Assembly: GCA_036378315.1 (NCBI GenBank)
Contig: DASUWU010000193.1
Coordinates: forward strand, 1-64,000
DNA from: CALAED01 sp036378315
GTDB taxonomy: Bacteria; Actinomycetota; Actinomycetes; Streptosporangiales; Streptosporangiaceae
Reading direction: 5' to 3'
DNA length: 64,000 bases
Within the stretch, counting starts at the first letter, position 1, and every line of letters starts with the position of its first letter. A program made the position numbers and the translations under genes. Shown piece by piece: positions 1 through 9,090 of this stretch. The notes below the pieces were generated by a model, which saw nothing but the letters and a program-made list of their open reading frames with translations, did no database searches and was not told the origin of the DNA.

Positions 1-1161
1 CTGCAGTTGATCATGGATTCGCTGCGGTACTGGGTGTTGGAGATGCACGTCGACGGGTTCCGGTTCGATCTGGCGGCGGCGCTGGCGCGTGAGCTGCATG
101 ACGTCGACCGGCTGGCGGCGTTCTTCGATCTGGTGCAGCAGGATCCGGTGGTCTCGCAGGTGAAGTTGATCGCCGAGCCGTGGGATGTGGGGGAGGGCGG
201 TTATCAGGTCGGCAACTTCCCGCCGTTGTGGACGGAGTGGAACGGCCAGTACCGGGACACGGTGCGGGACTTCTGGCGCGGCCAGCCGGGCACGCTGCCG
301 CAGTTCGCCTACCGGCTGGCCGGGTCGTCCGACCTGTACGCGCAGAGCAACCGCCGGCCCGTCGCCTCGATCAACTTCGTGACCTGCCACGACGGGTTCA
401 CGCTGCGGGACCTCGTGTCCTACAACTACAAGCACAACGACGCCAACGGCGAGGGCAACAGGGACGGCAGCGACGACAACCGGTCGTGGAACTGCGGCTA
501 CGAGGGACCGGCGGAAGACTCCGGCGTGCTCGAGCTGCGGGCGAGGCAACAGCGCAACTTCCTGGCCACGCTGTTCCTGTCGCAGGGCGTGCCGATGCTC
601 TCGCACGGCGACGAGCTGGGCCGCACGCAGCGCGGCAACAACAACGCCTACTGCCAGGACGGCCCGCTGGCGTGGGTCGACTGGGACGAGGCCGACGAGC
701 GCCAGCTCGAGTTCGTCCGCACGCTGTCGGCGCTGCGCCGCGACCATCCCGTCTTCCGGCGCCGCCGGTTCTTCCGCGGCGCCGAACGGGACGACGGCCT
801 CGGCGACGTGGCGTGGCTGACGCCGTCGGGCGAGCCGATGACCGACGAGGCGTGGAACGCCGGGTACGCCAAGGCACTGGCGGTCTTCGTCAACGGCGAC
901 GCGATCACCGAACCCGACCCGCGCGGGCGGCGGGTGTCCGACGACTCGTTCCTGCTGCTGTTCAACGCGCACTCCGAAGCGGTGCGCTTCGCCGTGCCGG
1001 GGACCGAGTTCGGCGAGCGCTGGGAGTACGCGCTGGACACCGACGATCCCGGGCTGGCACGCGGCCGCGAGCCGGTGAAGGCGCGCGACTCCGTCGATGT
1101 GCCTGGACGGTCGCTGATCCTGCTGCGCCGGGTCGCCGACCAGCGCACCGAGCCCCGCTGA
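1..1161 (+). CDS. glgX: Glycogen debranching enzyme GlgX, 3' part
   Basis: Hydrolyses alpha-1,6 branches of phosphorylase-limit glycogen in the cytoplasm. The frame is open from base 1 (L-Q-L-I-M-D-S...), so the TTG at 7 is not the real start and the N-terminal half lies outside the window. Visible GH13 landmarks: DGFRFDLA with the nucleophile Asp, AEPWDVGEGGYQVGNFP with the acid/base Glu, and the CHDG motif with the transition-state Asp followed by the GlgX-typical run LVSYNYKHNDANGEGNRDG. The C-terminal third forms the usual beta-sandwich domain. TreY or TreZ may lie upstream, which I cannot see. A related isoamylase is possible but the NDANGEGNRDG stretch favours GlgX. Confidence 0.93.
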   Translation: MQLIMDSLRYWVLEMHVDGFRFDLAAALARELHDVDRLAAFFDLVQQDPVVSQVKLIAEPWDVGEGGYQVGNFPPLWTEWNGQYRDTVRDFWRGQPGTLPQFAYRLAGSSDLYAQSNRRPVASINFVTCHDGFTLRDLVSYNYKHNDANGEGNRDGSDDNRSWNCGYEGPAEDSGVLELRARQQRNFLATLFLSQGVPMLSHGDELGRTQRGNNNAYCQDGPLAWVDWDEADERQLEFVRTLSALRRDHPVFRRRRFFRGAERDDGLGDVAWLTPSGEPMTDEAWNAGYAKALAVFVNGDAITEPDPRGRRVSDDSFLLLFNAHSEAVRFAVPGTEFGERWEYALDTDDPGLARGREPVKARDSVDVPGRSLILLRRVADQRTEPR

Positions 1162-1241
1162 CGGTAGGTGATCGGAAGATTTCTGTCTTTTCCGGTATTT
1201 GACTCGGTTGTTGACAGATTGCACCGGAGGCCGGGGCGGCG

Positions 1242-1658
1242 TCAGACCCGGCTGACCGCCACCGCGGTGAAGAGCACCAGGACGAACGTCATAATGGCCG
1301 CGCCCCCGTGGACGACGACCGCGATGATGGGCACCTCCTGCTCGGCGCCGCGCGCGTGCCGCCCGCCCTGGCCGACCAGCCAGCGGGTCAGCATCACGAA
1401 ACCGAGCAGGGCGACGACGACCAGGAAGCCGAACGCCGTCCACGCGTACGCGGCGCGCATGGTGACGACGTAGACGATCCAGACGCCCAGGCCGCCCACC
1501 CCGAGCAGCAGGTGGCTGAGGGTCAGCGTGGCCGGAAACCGCGTCACCTTCGTCGCCTGCCCGCGTAGCCCGCCTTCCTCTAGCGACCTACCCAGCAGGT
1601 AGAGGCCGGCGACCGCGTCCAGGACCCAGGTGATGAGAGCCGAGATCTCCACCCCCAC
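1242..1658 (-). CDS. Four-helix membrane protein, function unknown
   Basis: 138 residues with about four hydrophobic segments (roughly residues 5-25, 45-67, 70-92, 110-135) and no recognisable catalytic motif. The GTG start at 1658 is preceded by an AAGGGGG ribosome-binding sequence, which decides the start. It converges with glgX and diverges from the antiporter gene. The C-terminus (HGGAAIMTFVLVLFTAVAVSRV) is a clean transmembrane helix. I do not recognise the family. It resembles the small integral membrane proteins often annotated as hypothetical in actinomycetes. Confidence 0.75.
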   Translation of the reverse strand: MGVEISALITWVLDAVAGLYLLGRSLEEGGLRGQATKVTRFPATLTLSHLLLGVGGLGVWIVYVVTMRAAYAWTAFGFLVVVALLGFVMLTRWLVGQGGRHARGAEQEVPIIAVVVHGGAAIMTFVLVLFTAVAVSRV

Positions 1659-1712
1659 ATTTCCCCCTTCACCCGGTAACCGGCCGATGCCTATTCTTTC
1701 CTGACTAAGCCC

Positions 1713-1743
1713 TTGACGGTATGGATCAACCGTTTTGTGATAC
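1713..1743 (+). promoter_or_regulatory. Candidate promoter ahead of the antiporter
   Basis: TTGACG at 1713-1718 with an 18-19 base spacer before GTGATA/TGATAC at about 1737-1743. ACGGT and ACCGT half-sites form a small inverted repeat around 1716-1733. This would leave a leader of nearly 190 bases before the ATG at 1942. No riboswitch class was recognised in the leader. Promoter call by eye only. Confidence 0.35.
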
Positions 1744-1941
1744 GTACCGTTATGAAGCTCTGTTCAGCACCGTGCGGCGGCGGAGCGGTACGACCAAGGG
1801 ACTAAGGCGAACGGCGCCCTGCCGTGATTACCTGATGTGGTCGAACCACCAGGACACGGAGGTCGGACGGCCCCCGGGAAGGCCGAGGTGGCTGGTGCCG
1901 AAACGCCTCATCGCCGGCGCGGAAGAGCACGAGATGGCGCC

Positions 1942-3219
1942 ATGAGCGTCGAGTCGACCACGACCGTGGTGGTCGGCGACGTCGCGGTGATCGTCGTCGC
2001 CTCCTGGCTGCTCGGGGCGCTGGCGCGCCGGTGCGGGCAGCCGTCGGTGATCGGGCACATCATCGCCGGTATCGCCCTCGGTCCGACCCTGCTCGGGCGA
2101 CTGCCGGGCGACCTGACCGAGCGCCTCTTCCCCGAGCAGGTGCTGCCGTTCCTGTCGGTGCTGTCCCAGATCGCCATCGTGCTGTTCATGTTCGTGGCCG
2201 GCTACGAGATCGACTTCCACCGGCTGCGCGGCGGCGGCCGGGCGGCGGTGTCGGTGGCCCTGGTCGCGCTGCTGGTCCCCATGGGGCTCGGCGTCGGCGC
2301 CGTGCGGCTGCTCCACGGTACGTTCGCCGCGGTCGACCCGAAGCACGCGGGCGGCGGCTCTTTCGTGCCCTTCATGGCCGTGGCGGTCGCCATCACCGCG
2401 CTGCCGGTGCTGGCCGCCATCGTCAGGGAGCGCGACCTCGCCGGCACGGCGGCCGGCACGGTCGCGACGACCGCGGCCGGGCTCATGGACGTGGCCGCCT
2501 GGCTGGTGCTCGCGGCCGCGCTGGCGGGCACCGGCCACGCGCCCGACCGTTCCTGGCCGGTGACGTTGCTCCTGCTCGTCGCCTATTGCGCCGGCGTGTT
2601 CCTGGTGGTCAGGCCGGCGCTCGCCTGGTGGCTCGGGCGGGCGAAGGCGCTGCTGGTGAACCGGGTGCCGATCGCCCTCGCGCTGGCCCTGGGCAGCGCG
2701 TGGGTCACCGCGTCGCTCGGCCTGCACCCCGTCTTCGGCGGGCTGCTCGCCGGCCTCGCGATGCCGCGGGTGAACGGCATGCCGGACGAGGAGGTGCTCC
2801 GCCCGATGGAGCAGGGCGCCGGCCTGCTGCTGCCGTTGTTCTTCGTCACGACGGGGTTGTCGTTCAACATCGGCACGATGACCGGCGACGCCGCACTGCT
2901 GCTCGGCCTGATCCTGCTCGTCGCCACGGCGGGCAAGCTGGCGCCGGCGTACGTGGCGGCGCGCCTCGGCGGCATGGCCCCGCGCCAGTCGGCCCTCGTC
3001 GCCGCGCTGGTGAACACCAGAGGGCTCACCGAGCTCATCGTGCTCAACGTCGCGCTCAGCGCCGGCATCATCGGGCCAGAACTGTTCACGGTGCTCGTGC
3101 TCATGGCCTTGGTGACGACGCTGATGACCGGCCCGTTGCTGTCGCTCATCGGGCCTGAGCGCCCGCCGGAACGGCTGCCGTCCAAGCCGCGATGGACCGA
3201 GCTCGATATTCGAAGCTGA
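1942..3219 (+). CDS. Monovalent cation/proton antiporter, CPA2 (Kef) type
   Basis: Exchanges Na+ or K+ for protons across the cytoplasmic membrane. The 425-residue protein is almost entirely hydrophobic with about 12 transmembrane segments and carries the family landmarks GHIIAGIALGPTLLG near the N-terminus, a conserved acidic region VAGYEIDF, and the late NTRGLTELIVLNVAL motif. There is no C-terminal TrkA-N domain, so any regulation must come from elsewhere. The ATG at 1942 is chosen because the frame upstream (from a GTG at 1837) gives a hydrophilic Arg/Pro-rich extension unlike the family. Ion specificity cannot be read from the sequence. Confidence 0.88.
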   Translation: MSVESTTTVVVGDVAVIVVASWLLGALARRCGQPSVIGHIIAGIALGPTLLGRLPGDLTERLFPEQVLPFLSVLSQIAIVLFMFVAGYEIDFHRLRGGGRAAVSVALVALLVPMGLGVGAVRLLHGTFAAVDPKHAGGGSFVPFMAVAVAITALPVLAAIVRERDLAGTAAGTVATTAAGLMDVAAWLVLAAALAGTGHAPDRSWPVTLLLLVAYCAGVFLVVRPALAWWLGRAKALLVNRVPIALALALGSAWVTASLGLHPVFGGLLAGLAMPRVNGMPDEEVLRPMEQGAGLLLPLFFVTTGLSFNIGTMTGDAALLLGLILLVATAGKLAPAYVAARLGGMAPRQSALVAALVNTRGLTELIVLNVALSAGIIGPELFTVLVLMALVTTLMTGPLLSLIGPERPPERLPSKPRWTELDIRS

Positions 3220-3231
3220 CACCGGGTGCCG

Positions 3232-4083
3232 TCAGAACAGGGTTGGCGGACCGGCCGGGACCGGCTCGGGCCGCGGCGCCAGCTCGGGCAGCCGGGCCCG
3301 TACCTCGTCGTAGAAGCGGCGGGCCAGCGGCAGCGCCTCGGCGTTGTCGGGAGTGTGGACGAACACGGTCGGCGAGCGGCCTTCGCGCAGCCACCCGACG
3401 ACCGCGTCGACCCAGGGCCGCCAGCCGGCGACCGTACGGTCCGCGTCGTCCCTGCCGATGTACCGCACGATCGGCCGGTCGGTGAGGGCCCGCGTCCGGC
3501 GGGGCAGCCGGGGCTTGCGCGTCCACGCCTCCCGCTCGGCGGGGCTGGCCGGCGGTTCGCCGAACAGGACGGTGGTGTCGAACGGTATCCACTCGGCGCC
3601 GGCCCCGCCGAGCACCGCTTCGAGTAGCCGCGCCGCCCGCGCGTCGGCGAAGAACGCGCGGTGGCGGACCTCGACGGCGTAGCGGTGTCCGCCGGGCAGC
3701 CGGCGCAGGAAGCCGGCCAGCGTGTCGACGTCGCCCGGGCCGAACGACCCGGGAAGCTGCACCCAGAGGGCGTGGGTGCGGGGACCCAGCGGCTCCACCG
3801 CCGCCAGGAACGACCTGAGCTCCTCCTGGCCACCGGCCAGCCGCCCCGCGTGCGTGACCGACCTGGGCAGCTTGAGCACGAACCGGAAGTCGGGCGCGGT
3901 CTGGGCGGCCCACGACTCCACCGCTGTCCTGGCCGGCGTCGCGTAGAACGTCGTGTTGCCCTCCACCGCGTCGCACCACGTGGCGTAGGCCCGCAGCCGC
4001 TCGCCCGCCGGCAGCGGATGGGGAAGGAAGCGCCCCTGCCAGGGCGCGTGGGTCCACATCGCGCATCCCACATGCAGCCGCAT
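3232..4083 (-). CDS. DUF72 (YecE-like) TIM-barrel protein
   Basis: 283 residues. The N-terminal HVGCAMWTHAPWQGRFLP, the early E-GNTTFYATP segment and F-FVLKLPRSVTHAG are diagnostic for the DUF72/YecE family, a TIM-barrel fold without an agreed biochemical activity. The ATG at 4083 (MRLHVGCAMW) matches the family N-terminus; a longer frame to 4119 adds a hydrophobic stretch that is unlikely. It converges with the antiporter gene, with only 12 bases between the stops. Late residues RYIGRDDADRTVAGW and VFVHTPDNAEALP also fit the family. Confidence 0.85.
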   Translation of the reverse strand: MRLHVGCAMWTHAPWQGRFLPHPLPAGERLRAYATWCDAVEGNTTFYATPARTAVESWAAQTAPDFRFVLKLPRSVTHAGRLAGGQEELRSFLAAVEPLGPRTHALWVQLPGSFGPGDVDTLAGFLRRLPGGHRYAVEVRHRAFFADARAARLLEAVLGGAGAEWIPFDTTVLFGEPPASPAEREAWTRKPRLPRRTRALTDRPIVRYIGRDDADRTVAGWRPWVDAVVGWLREGRSPTVFVHTPDNAEALPLARRFYDEVRARLPELAPRPEPVPAGPPTLF

Positions 4084-4173
4084 GACCGCAAACGCTAGCG
4101 CGCCGACCGCGCCGAGCACCGACAGGGCCGCCGCGACGCCGATGGCGGCGACCGGTGCGGCCCGGGAGATGGC

Positions 4174-5904
4174 TCAGGGCAGGGCGACCTCGCACCAGAC
4201 CGACTTGCCGGTCGCCGTCAGGCTGGTCCCCCAGCGGCGGGCCAGCCGGCTGACCAGGTAGACGCCGCGGCCGCTCTCGTCGCGGCCCGACGGATCGCAC
4301 AGCACCGGCAGGTTGTGGTCGTCGTCGGAGACCTCGCACAGCAGCGCCGTCTCTGTGCGCAGCAGCCGTACGGTGATCGGTCGGGTGGCGTACCTGATGG
4401 CGTTGGTGACCAGCTCGGTGACGAGCAGCTCCATCGTGGCGACGTGCGCGGTCAGGCCCCACCCCGCCAGCGTGGTCGCGACGAGCCTGCGGACGCGGCC
4501 CGGCGTCCGCGCGTGGGGGCGCAGGATCCAGCTGGCGACGTTCTCGCTCGGGATGCCCCGGAACCGCGCCACGAGCAGCGCGACGTCGTCGACCCGTTCC
4601 CCGATGTCCAGGTCGCGCAGGACCCGGTCGCACAGGTCGTCCAGCGGCGCCGCCGCCGGCCCGGACCGGCCGGCGACCGTGGCGCGGCCGCGATGGGCCG
4701 CCACCGCGGCACGGACGCTGTCGCACAGGGTGGCCAGACCGTCGCTCAGGTCCCTTGTGGGCGACTCGACCAGGCCGTCCGTGCACAGCGCGAGCACCGC
4801 GCCGTCCGGCATCTCCATCTCGACCGTCTGGAAGGCCACCCCGCCGACGCCCACCGGCGCTCCGCTGGGCAGCCGGATCAGCTCCGCGCCGCCGTCGGGG
4901 AAGATGAGCACGGGAGGCACATGTCCGGCGTTGGCGATCGCGCAGCGGCGGGCGACGGGGTCGTACACGCAGTAGATGCACGTCGCCAGCTGGTGCTCGT
5001 CGAGTTGCTCGGCCATGTCGTTGAAGAGCTGGTCGAGCTGGCGCAGCACCTGGTCGGGCGGCGGATCCAGCGTGGCGAGCGTGCGCGCGGCGATGCGCAG
5101 CTGGCCCATCGCCGCGGCCGACCGGACGCCGTGCCCCATCACGTCGCCCACGACGAGCGCGACCCGGCTGCCGGCCAGGGGGATCGCGTCGAACCAGTCG
5201 CCGCCCACCTGGGCGGCCGGGTTGCCGGGCAGGTATCGGTAGGCGATGTCGATGCCGGGCAGCCGCGGCGGCCGCTTGGGCAGCATGCTGCGCTGCAGCT
5301 CGTCGGCGATCCTGGCCTCACGCCGGTAGAGAAGGGCCTTGTGCACGCCGAGGGCCGCCTGGTCGGCCATCAGCGTGGCGGTCACCAGGTCGACCTCGTC
5401 GAAGCCCTCGTGCCCCGGCGTACGGAGCAGCACCCCGAAGCCCAGCACGAGCCGGTCCAGGCGGAGCGGAACCACCAGCAGTGAGCCCGGCCACGCCGCC
5501 TTCAGCACGCACGCCACCTGCGCGTTAGGGTCCTCGCCGCCGGTCCAGGCGGCGGGCCGGCCCTGGGCCAGCGCCGTCGTGAACGGGCCGGTCAGCTCGG
5601 CCGCGGCGACCTCGCTCGCCAGCGCGGCACCGGAACCGTCGCCGCCGCCGGCCAGCGCGGCGCGGCGCAGCACGGTCCCGCCGGGCGCCGGCGCGCCCGG
5701 CAGCTCTCCTTCGGCCAGCACGCTCTCGTACAAGTAGGCGGCGGCGAGATCGGCGATCTCCGGTACCGCCGTGTCGCACAGCGCGGTCACCACCTGCTCG
5801 GGCTCCAGGCCGCCCCCGATGCGCGTGGTCGCGCCGTGGAGATATTCGAGATGCTTTCCTACGTCCGTCGTCGCCCGCGTCCACCCGTCGCTTCGCCCCG
5901 GCAC
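4174..5904 (-). CDS. GAF-SpoIIE phosphatase fused to an anti-sigma-type kinase domain
   Basis: 576 residues. Order: GAF-like sensor (about 15-185), SpoIIE/PP2C phosphatase (about 205-415, with GGDWFDA, GDVMGHG and CTDGLVE metal-binding motifs), and an HATPase_c domain (about 435-570, N-box ELVTNAIRYA). Such proteins dephosphorylate STAS anti-sigma antagonists, while the C-terminal domain resembles RsbW-type serine kinases, so one protein may hold opposing activities. The GTG at 5904 lies one base past the stop of the upstream methyltransferase gene, so translation is probably coupled. A STAS protein is encoded at 54084-54452, but no direct link is visible. Soluble; no transmembrane segments. 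Confidence 0.9.
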   Translation of the reverse strand: MPGRSDGWTRATTDVGKHLEYLHGATTRIGGGLEPEQVVTALCDTAVPEIADLAAAYLYESVLAEGELPGAPAPGGTVLRRAALAGGGDGSGAALASEVAAAELTGPFTTALAQGRPAAWTGGEDPNAQVACVLKAAWPGSLLVVPLRLDRLVLGFGVLLRTPGHEGFDEVDLVTATLMADQAALGVHKALLYRREARIADELQRSMLPKRPPRLPGIDIAYRYLPGNPAAQVGGDWFDAIPLAGSRVALVVGDVMGHGVRSAAAMGQLRIAARTLATLDPPPDQVLRQLDQLFNDMAEQLDEHQLATCIYCVYDPVARRCAIANAGHVPPVLIFPDGGAELIRLPSGAPVGVGGVAFQTVEMEMPDGAVLALCTDGLVESPTRDLSDGLATLCDSVRAAVAAHRGRATVAGRSGPAAAPLDDLCDRVLRDLDIGERVDDVALLVARFRGIPSENVASWILRPHARTPGRVRRLVATTLAGWGLTAHVATMELLVTELVTNAIRYATRPITVRLLRTETALLCEVSDDDHNLPVLCDPSGRDESGRGVYLVSRLARRWGTSLTATGKSVWCEVALP

Positions 5905-5905
5905 C

Positions 5906-6580
5906 TCAGCGGTCGCCGCGCCGGGCGTACACGAAGAGCTGCACCTCGGGCGGGACCGTGGTGGTGGCCGGCGCGTAGGTCAGGTGCCGCAGGTCGAGCA
6001 CGTCGAAGCCGGCAGCGGCGACCACCTCGCACAGCTCGTCCCGCAGGTACCCGCTGACCCACACGCGGTTGCCGAGGAACCGCAGCGGCATGCCGTCGAC
6101 GTCGGCCTCGACCATGCTCAGCAGGAAGTGGCCGCCCGGCTTGAGCAGCCGGCGCAGCGTCCGCAGCGTGGGCGGGATCTCCTCGCGGGTGAGCATCAGC
6201 AGCGAGAAGAACGCGACGACGGCGTCGAAGCCGCCCTCCTCGATCCCCTTCGCCGGCAGGGCGGCCACGTCGAGCTGGTAGAACGTGCCCTCCGGCACGT
6301 CGCGCCTGGCGAGCTGGAGCATCCCGTCGGAGATGTCGATGCCCGTCACGTCGCATCCCGCGTCGGCGAGCCGGCGCGCGGTGGGCAGTCCGGTACCGCA
6401 GCCCACGTCGAGCACCTTGGCGCCCGGCCACAGCCGGTCGGCCAGCCAGTCGCCGGCCTCGAGCTGGCCTTCCTTGTGCGGGAACGCCTCGTCGTAGCGC
6501 TCGCCGATCCGGTCGAACGCCGCCGCCTGCAGCGCCTGCCGCTCGGTGCGGGTGGGAGTCTCCTGCGGGTCCGAAGCCAT
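5906..6580 (-). CDS. Class I SAM-dependent methyltransferase
   Basis: 224 residues. SAM-binding motif I is VLDVGCGTGLPTARRL; motif II surrounds TGIDISDGML, and the post-motif FYQLDVAALP follows. Fold and order fit the UbiE/COQ5-like methyltransferase_11/25 group. The substrate is unknown. It is the first gene of a two-gene unit with the SpoIIE protein downstream (stop and start one base apart). A methyltransferase paired with a GAF-SpoIIE regulator suggests only co-expression. The ATG start at 6580 has a GGAGG-like sequence (GGAGGACG) just upstream. Confidence 0.85.
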   Translation of the reverse strand: MASDPQETPTRTERQALQAAAFDRIGERYDEAFPHKEGQLEAGDWLADRLWPGAKVLDVGCGTGLPTARRLADAGCDVTGIDISDGMLQLARRDVPEGTFYQLDVAALPAKGIEEGGFDAVVAFFSLLMLTREEIPPTLRTLRRLLKPGGHFLLSMVEADVDGMPLRFLGNRVWVSGYLRDELCEVVAAAGFDVLDLRHLTYAPATTTVPPEVQLFVYARRGDR

Positions 6581-6812
6581 CGTCGTCCTCCGTCCGGGCC
6601 TCCGGAGTGGAGCGCCACTTTGCGCCCGCTTTTACCCCGAAGCCCAGGGTTTCGGGAGCAGACCATATCAACTCCGCATTATGACTGTCTGTCAGAGGCC
6701 GTCCCGGGTTCGTGCCGCCCGCGCCGCGGCGCCGGGCGATCTGGCAGGCTCCGGGAAGATCGAGCTGTCCGGATCCGGCGTGCGCGCCCTGACCTCGTAG
6801 CGGAGTTCCGAG

Positions 6813-7946
6813 ATGCCAGCCGAGCAGTCACCTGAGAGAGCCGCCGCGGCGCGGCCGGCCGGCGCGGCGCGGCCACCCGGCCCGATGCCGGTCAACCGGC
6901 GCGAGAACGAGATGGCCTGGAGCGGCATCCAGACGTTCCTCAAGGCCCCCGTCTGCCTGACGCCCGACGACCTGCGCGCCGGCGGGGTGGACGTCGCGAT
7001 TGGCGGTGCGCCGTGGGACGGCACGGCGACCGGTCTCACCGGCACCCACCTCGGCCCGCGGGCCATCAGGCAGGGCGACTACATCACCGGTGCCAGGATG
7101 CTCGGCCACCTGGACGTCCGGGTCGATCCGCTCGAGCACCTGGTCGTGGCCGACTACGGCGACGCCGACGTGCTCATCGGCAACGCGGAGGGCACGTACG
7201 ACAACATCCGCTCGTTCGTCGCCGAGATCCTCGCCGGCGGCGCCGTGCCGATCATCCTGGGCGGCGACCACGGCATCACGTGGCCGGCGGCCACGGCGGT
7301 GGCCGACGCCTACGGGCACGGCACGGTCGGCATCGTCCACTTCGACGCGCACGCCGACACCGCCCCCGACATGCGCGGCTCGCTGCACGGGCACGGGACG
7401 CCGATGCGCCGCCTCATCGAAAGCGGCGCGGTGCCCGGTCGCAACTTCGTGCAGGTGGGACTCCGTGGCTACTGGCCAGAGCCCCCCGTCCTGGCGTGGA
7501 TGGAGGACCACGGCCTGCGCACCCACTTCATGGCCGAGATCCACAGGGACGGCTTCCGCGCCGTGCTGGAACGCGCCGTGGCCGAGGCGCTCGACCAGGC
7601 CGACCACCTCTACATCTCGCTCGACGTCGACGTCTGCGACCCGGCGTTCACGCCGGGCACCGGCACGCCGGAGCCCGGCGGCCTGACCACCGGCGAGGTG
7701 CTGTGGGCAATCCGCCGGCTGGCCGCCGAGGTGGGGATCGTCGCGATGGACGTGGTCGAGGTCAGCCCGCCGTACGACGTCGGACCCGGCATCACCGCGC
7801 TGTTCGCCCGCCGCGCCGTCATGGAGGCCCTCACCGGCATCGCGATGCGCAGGCTCGGCCTCACCGGGCCCGACCACGTCGACCCGCGTTCCGCCGGAAC
7901 CGGCACCCCGCGCGCCTTGCGCGGGCCGGCGCCGGATTCCACCTGA
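6813..7946 (+). CDS. Ureohydrolase of the agmatinase/arginase family
   Basis: Splits a guanidino compound into urea and an amine using a binuclear Mn centre. All metal-ligand motifs are present: GGDHGITWP, HFDAHADT and ISLDVDVCDPAF; the 5' part has the agmatinase-like GAPWDGTATGLTGTHLGPRAIR. At 377 residues it is longer than typical agmatinase (about 300-320) because of an Ala/Pro-rich N-terminal tail. The ATG at 6813 is preceded by GGAG at an 8-base spacing; ATG at 6885 or 6912 would remove the tail. The substrate (agmatine, guanidinobutyrate, guanidinopropionate or another) cannot be decided by eye. The next gene downstream is an NMT1/THI5-like protein. Confidence 0.88.
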   Translation: MPAEQSPERAAAARPAGAARPPGPMPVNRRENEMAWSGIQTFLKAPVCLTPDDLRAGGVDVAIGGAPWDGTATGLTGTHLGPRAIRQGDYITGARMLGHLDVRVDPLEHLVVADYGDADVLIGNAEGTYDNIRSFVAEILAGGAVPIILGGDHGITWPAATAVADAYGHGTVGIVHFDAHADTAPDMRGSLHGHGTPMRRLIESGAVPGRNFVQVGLRGYWPEPPVLAWMEDHGLRTHFMAEIHRDGFRAVLERAVAEALDQADHLYISLDVDVCDPAFTPGTGTPEPGGLTTGEVLWAIRRLAAEVGIVAMDVVEVSPPYDVGPGITALFARRAVMEALTGIAMRRLGLTGPDHVDPRSAGTGTPRALRGPAPDST

Positions 7947-8090
7947 CGCGGGCGGACACCGCATGACGTGCGATGCCGCCGCCCGGCCGGCCGATCACCT
8001 ATGGGAATGGAAATCCGGGCATGGACCGGTGAAGACTAGGGAAAGGTGGCGGATGTCGTGATCCGGGGACCGCAAACACGAGGTGGACGA

Positions 8091-8978
8091 GTGAAGTTCC
8101 GGATACAGCCCCACGTACGCCTGCAGGAGTGGGTCGCCGACGAGCGCGGCTACTTCACCGACGCAGGCCTTGACTACGAGTTCGAGCCCCAGGGCCTCGC
8201 CGGCGCGGCCTACACCACATCTTCGGTGGCGCCGGCCGACGCTGCGCTCGGCAACATCACCGCAGGCGCGTTCGCCGACATGGAAAAGGGCCGCTCCTGC
8301 GACATCTCGGCCGCCTGCCATTGGGCGGTCAACGCCGCTTCGTCGGCCAGCCACGGGAAGATGTGGGGGAAGGCGTACTCCATCTGCCCGTCCGGGGTCT
8401 TCGTGGCGCCCGAGTCGCCGTACCAGCGGCCCGAGGACCTCGCCGGCGTGCAAGTCGGCGTCGGTCACCGCTCGGGCAGCCACTACTCGGCCCTGCAGGC
8501 GATGGAGCAGTTCCTCAGCGCGGAACAGGTCAAGCTGAGCTACGTCGGCCTGCCCTACGACCGCGTCCGGCTGCTGCTCGATCGCATGATCCCCGCGGCC
8601 AACGTGTTCGGCCCCCAGTACTACGTGCTGGAACAGGCGGGGTTCCGCAAGCTCCTGGACACAACGTTCATGATGGGCTTCCTCGTGGCCGAAGACGCCG
8701 ACCAGGATGACCTGGAGAGGTACTTCGCCGGCCTGCGCCGCGCGCAGCGCGAGATCGACCTGCGCCCCGAGCCTTACAAGCATCACTGGCTGCGGGAGAT
8801 GCCAGAGGACATCCAGGCCCTCGTCGACGTGCGTCGCTTCGGCCCCGGCGAGCGCATCGTCTTCGAGCCGTACACGCGCGAGATGTTCGAGGAAACCCAC
8901 ACCTGGATGGAGGAGCACGCCCTGTTCGACCCGGCCGCCGCCGAGCGTCCGCAGTACGAGCAGGCCGTGCTCGGCTAG
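8091..8978 (+). CDS. Cytoplasmic NMT1/THI5-like (periplasmic-binding-fold) protein
   Basis: 295 residues resembling ABC-type nitrate/sulfonate binding proteins (Q-HVRLQEWVADERGYFTDAGLDYEF, then RPEDLAGVQVGVGHRSGSHY and a hinge near LLLDRMIPAANVFG) but with no signal peptide or lipobox. It is therefore expected in the cytoplasm, either as an enzyme or as an intracellular binding protein. The start is GTG 8091 with GAGGTGGAC seven bases upstream; a GTG at 8046 is an alternative. Unlike THI5 pyrimidine synthases it lacks a CCCFC motif. It follows the ureohydrolase gene by 144 bases in the same direction and no transporter genes are adjacent, so function is unassigned. Confidence 0.7.
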   Translation: MKFRIQPHVRLQEWVADERGYFTDAGLDYEFEPQGLAGAAYTTSSVAPADAALGNITAGAFADMEKGRSCDISAACHWAVNAASSASHGKMWGKAYSICPSGVFVAPESPYQRPEDLAGVQVGVGHRSGSHYSALQAMEQFLSAEQVKLSYVGLPYDRVRLLLDRMIPAANVFGPQYYVLEQAGFRKLLDTTFMMGFLVAEDADQDDLERYFAGLRRAQREIDLRPEPYKHHWLREMPEDIQALVDVRRFGPGERIVFEPYTREMFEETHTWMEEHALFDPAAAERPQYEQAVLG

Positions 8979-8994
8979 CCATCGGCCGCCGCCC

Positions 8995-9029
8995 GCCGGC
9001 CGCCGCGCGACCACGTGCCGGCGGCCGGC
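8995..9029 (+). terminator. GC-rich hairpin after the NMT1-like gene
   Basis: Perfect 11-base arms GCCGGCCGCCG (8995-9005) and CGGCGGCCGGC (9019-9029) with a 13-base loop. It lies 17 bases after the stop codon at 8978. There is no T-tract, as is common for actinomycete terminators. Confidence 0.55.
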
Positions 9030-9090
9030 CGCCCGCCGGCGCGAGGAAATGCGCTGGCGCCGGAACGGACGGGCGCGGTACCGTCCGCCG

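Noticed and set aside
1744..1941. Possible riboswitch in the antiporter leader
   Set aside because: The leader is about 190 bases, but I found no consensus for c-di-AMP, Mg2+ or other known riboswitches. A covariance search would be needed.
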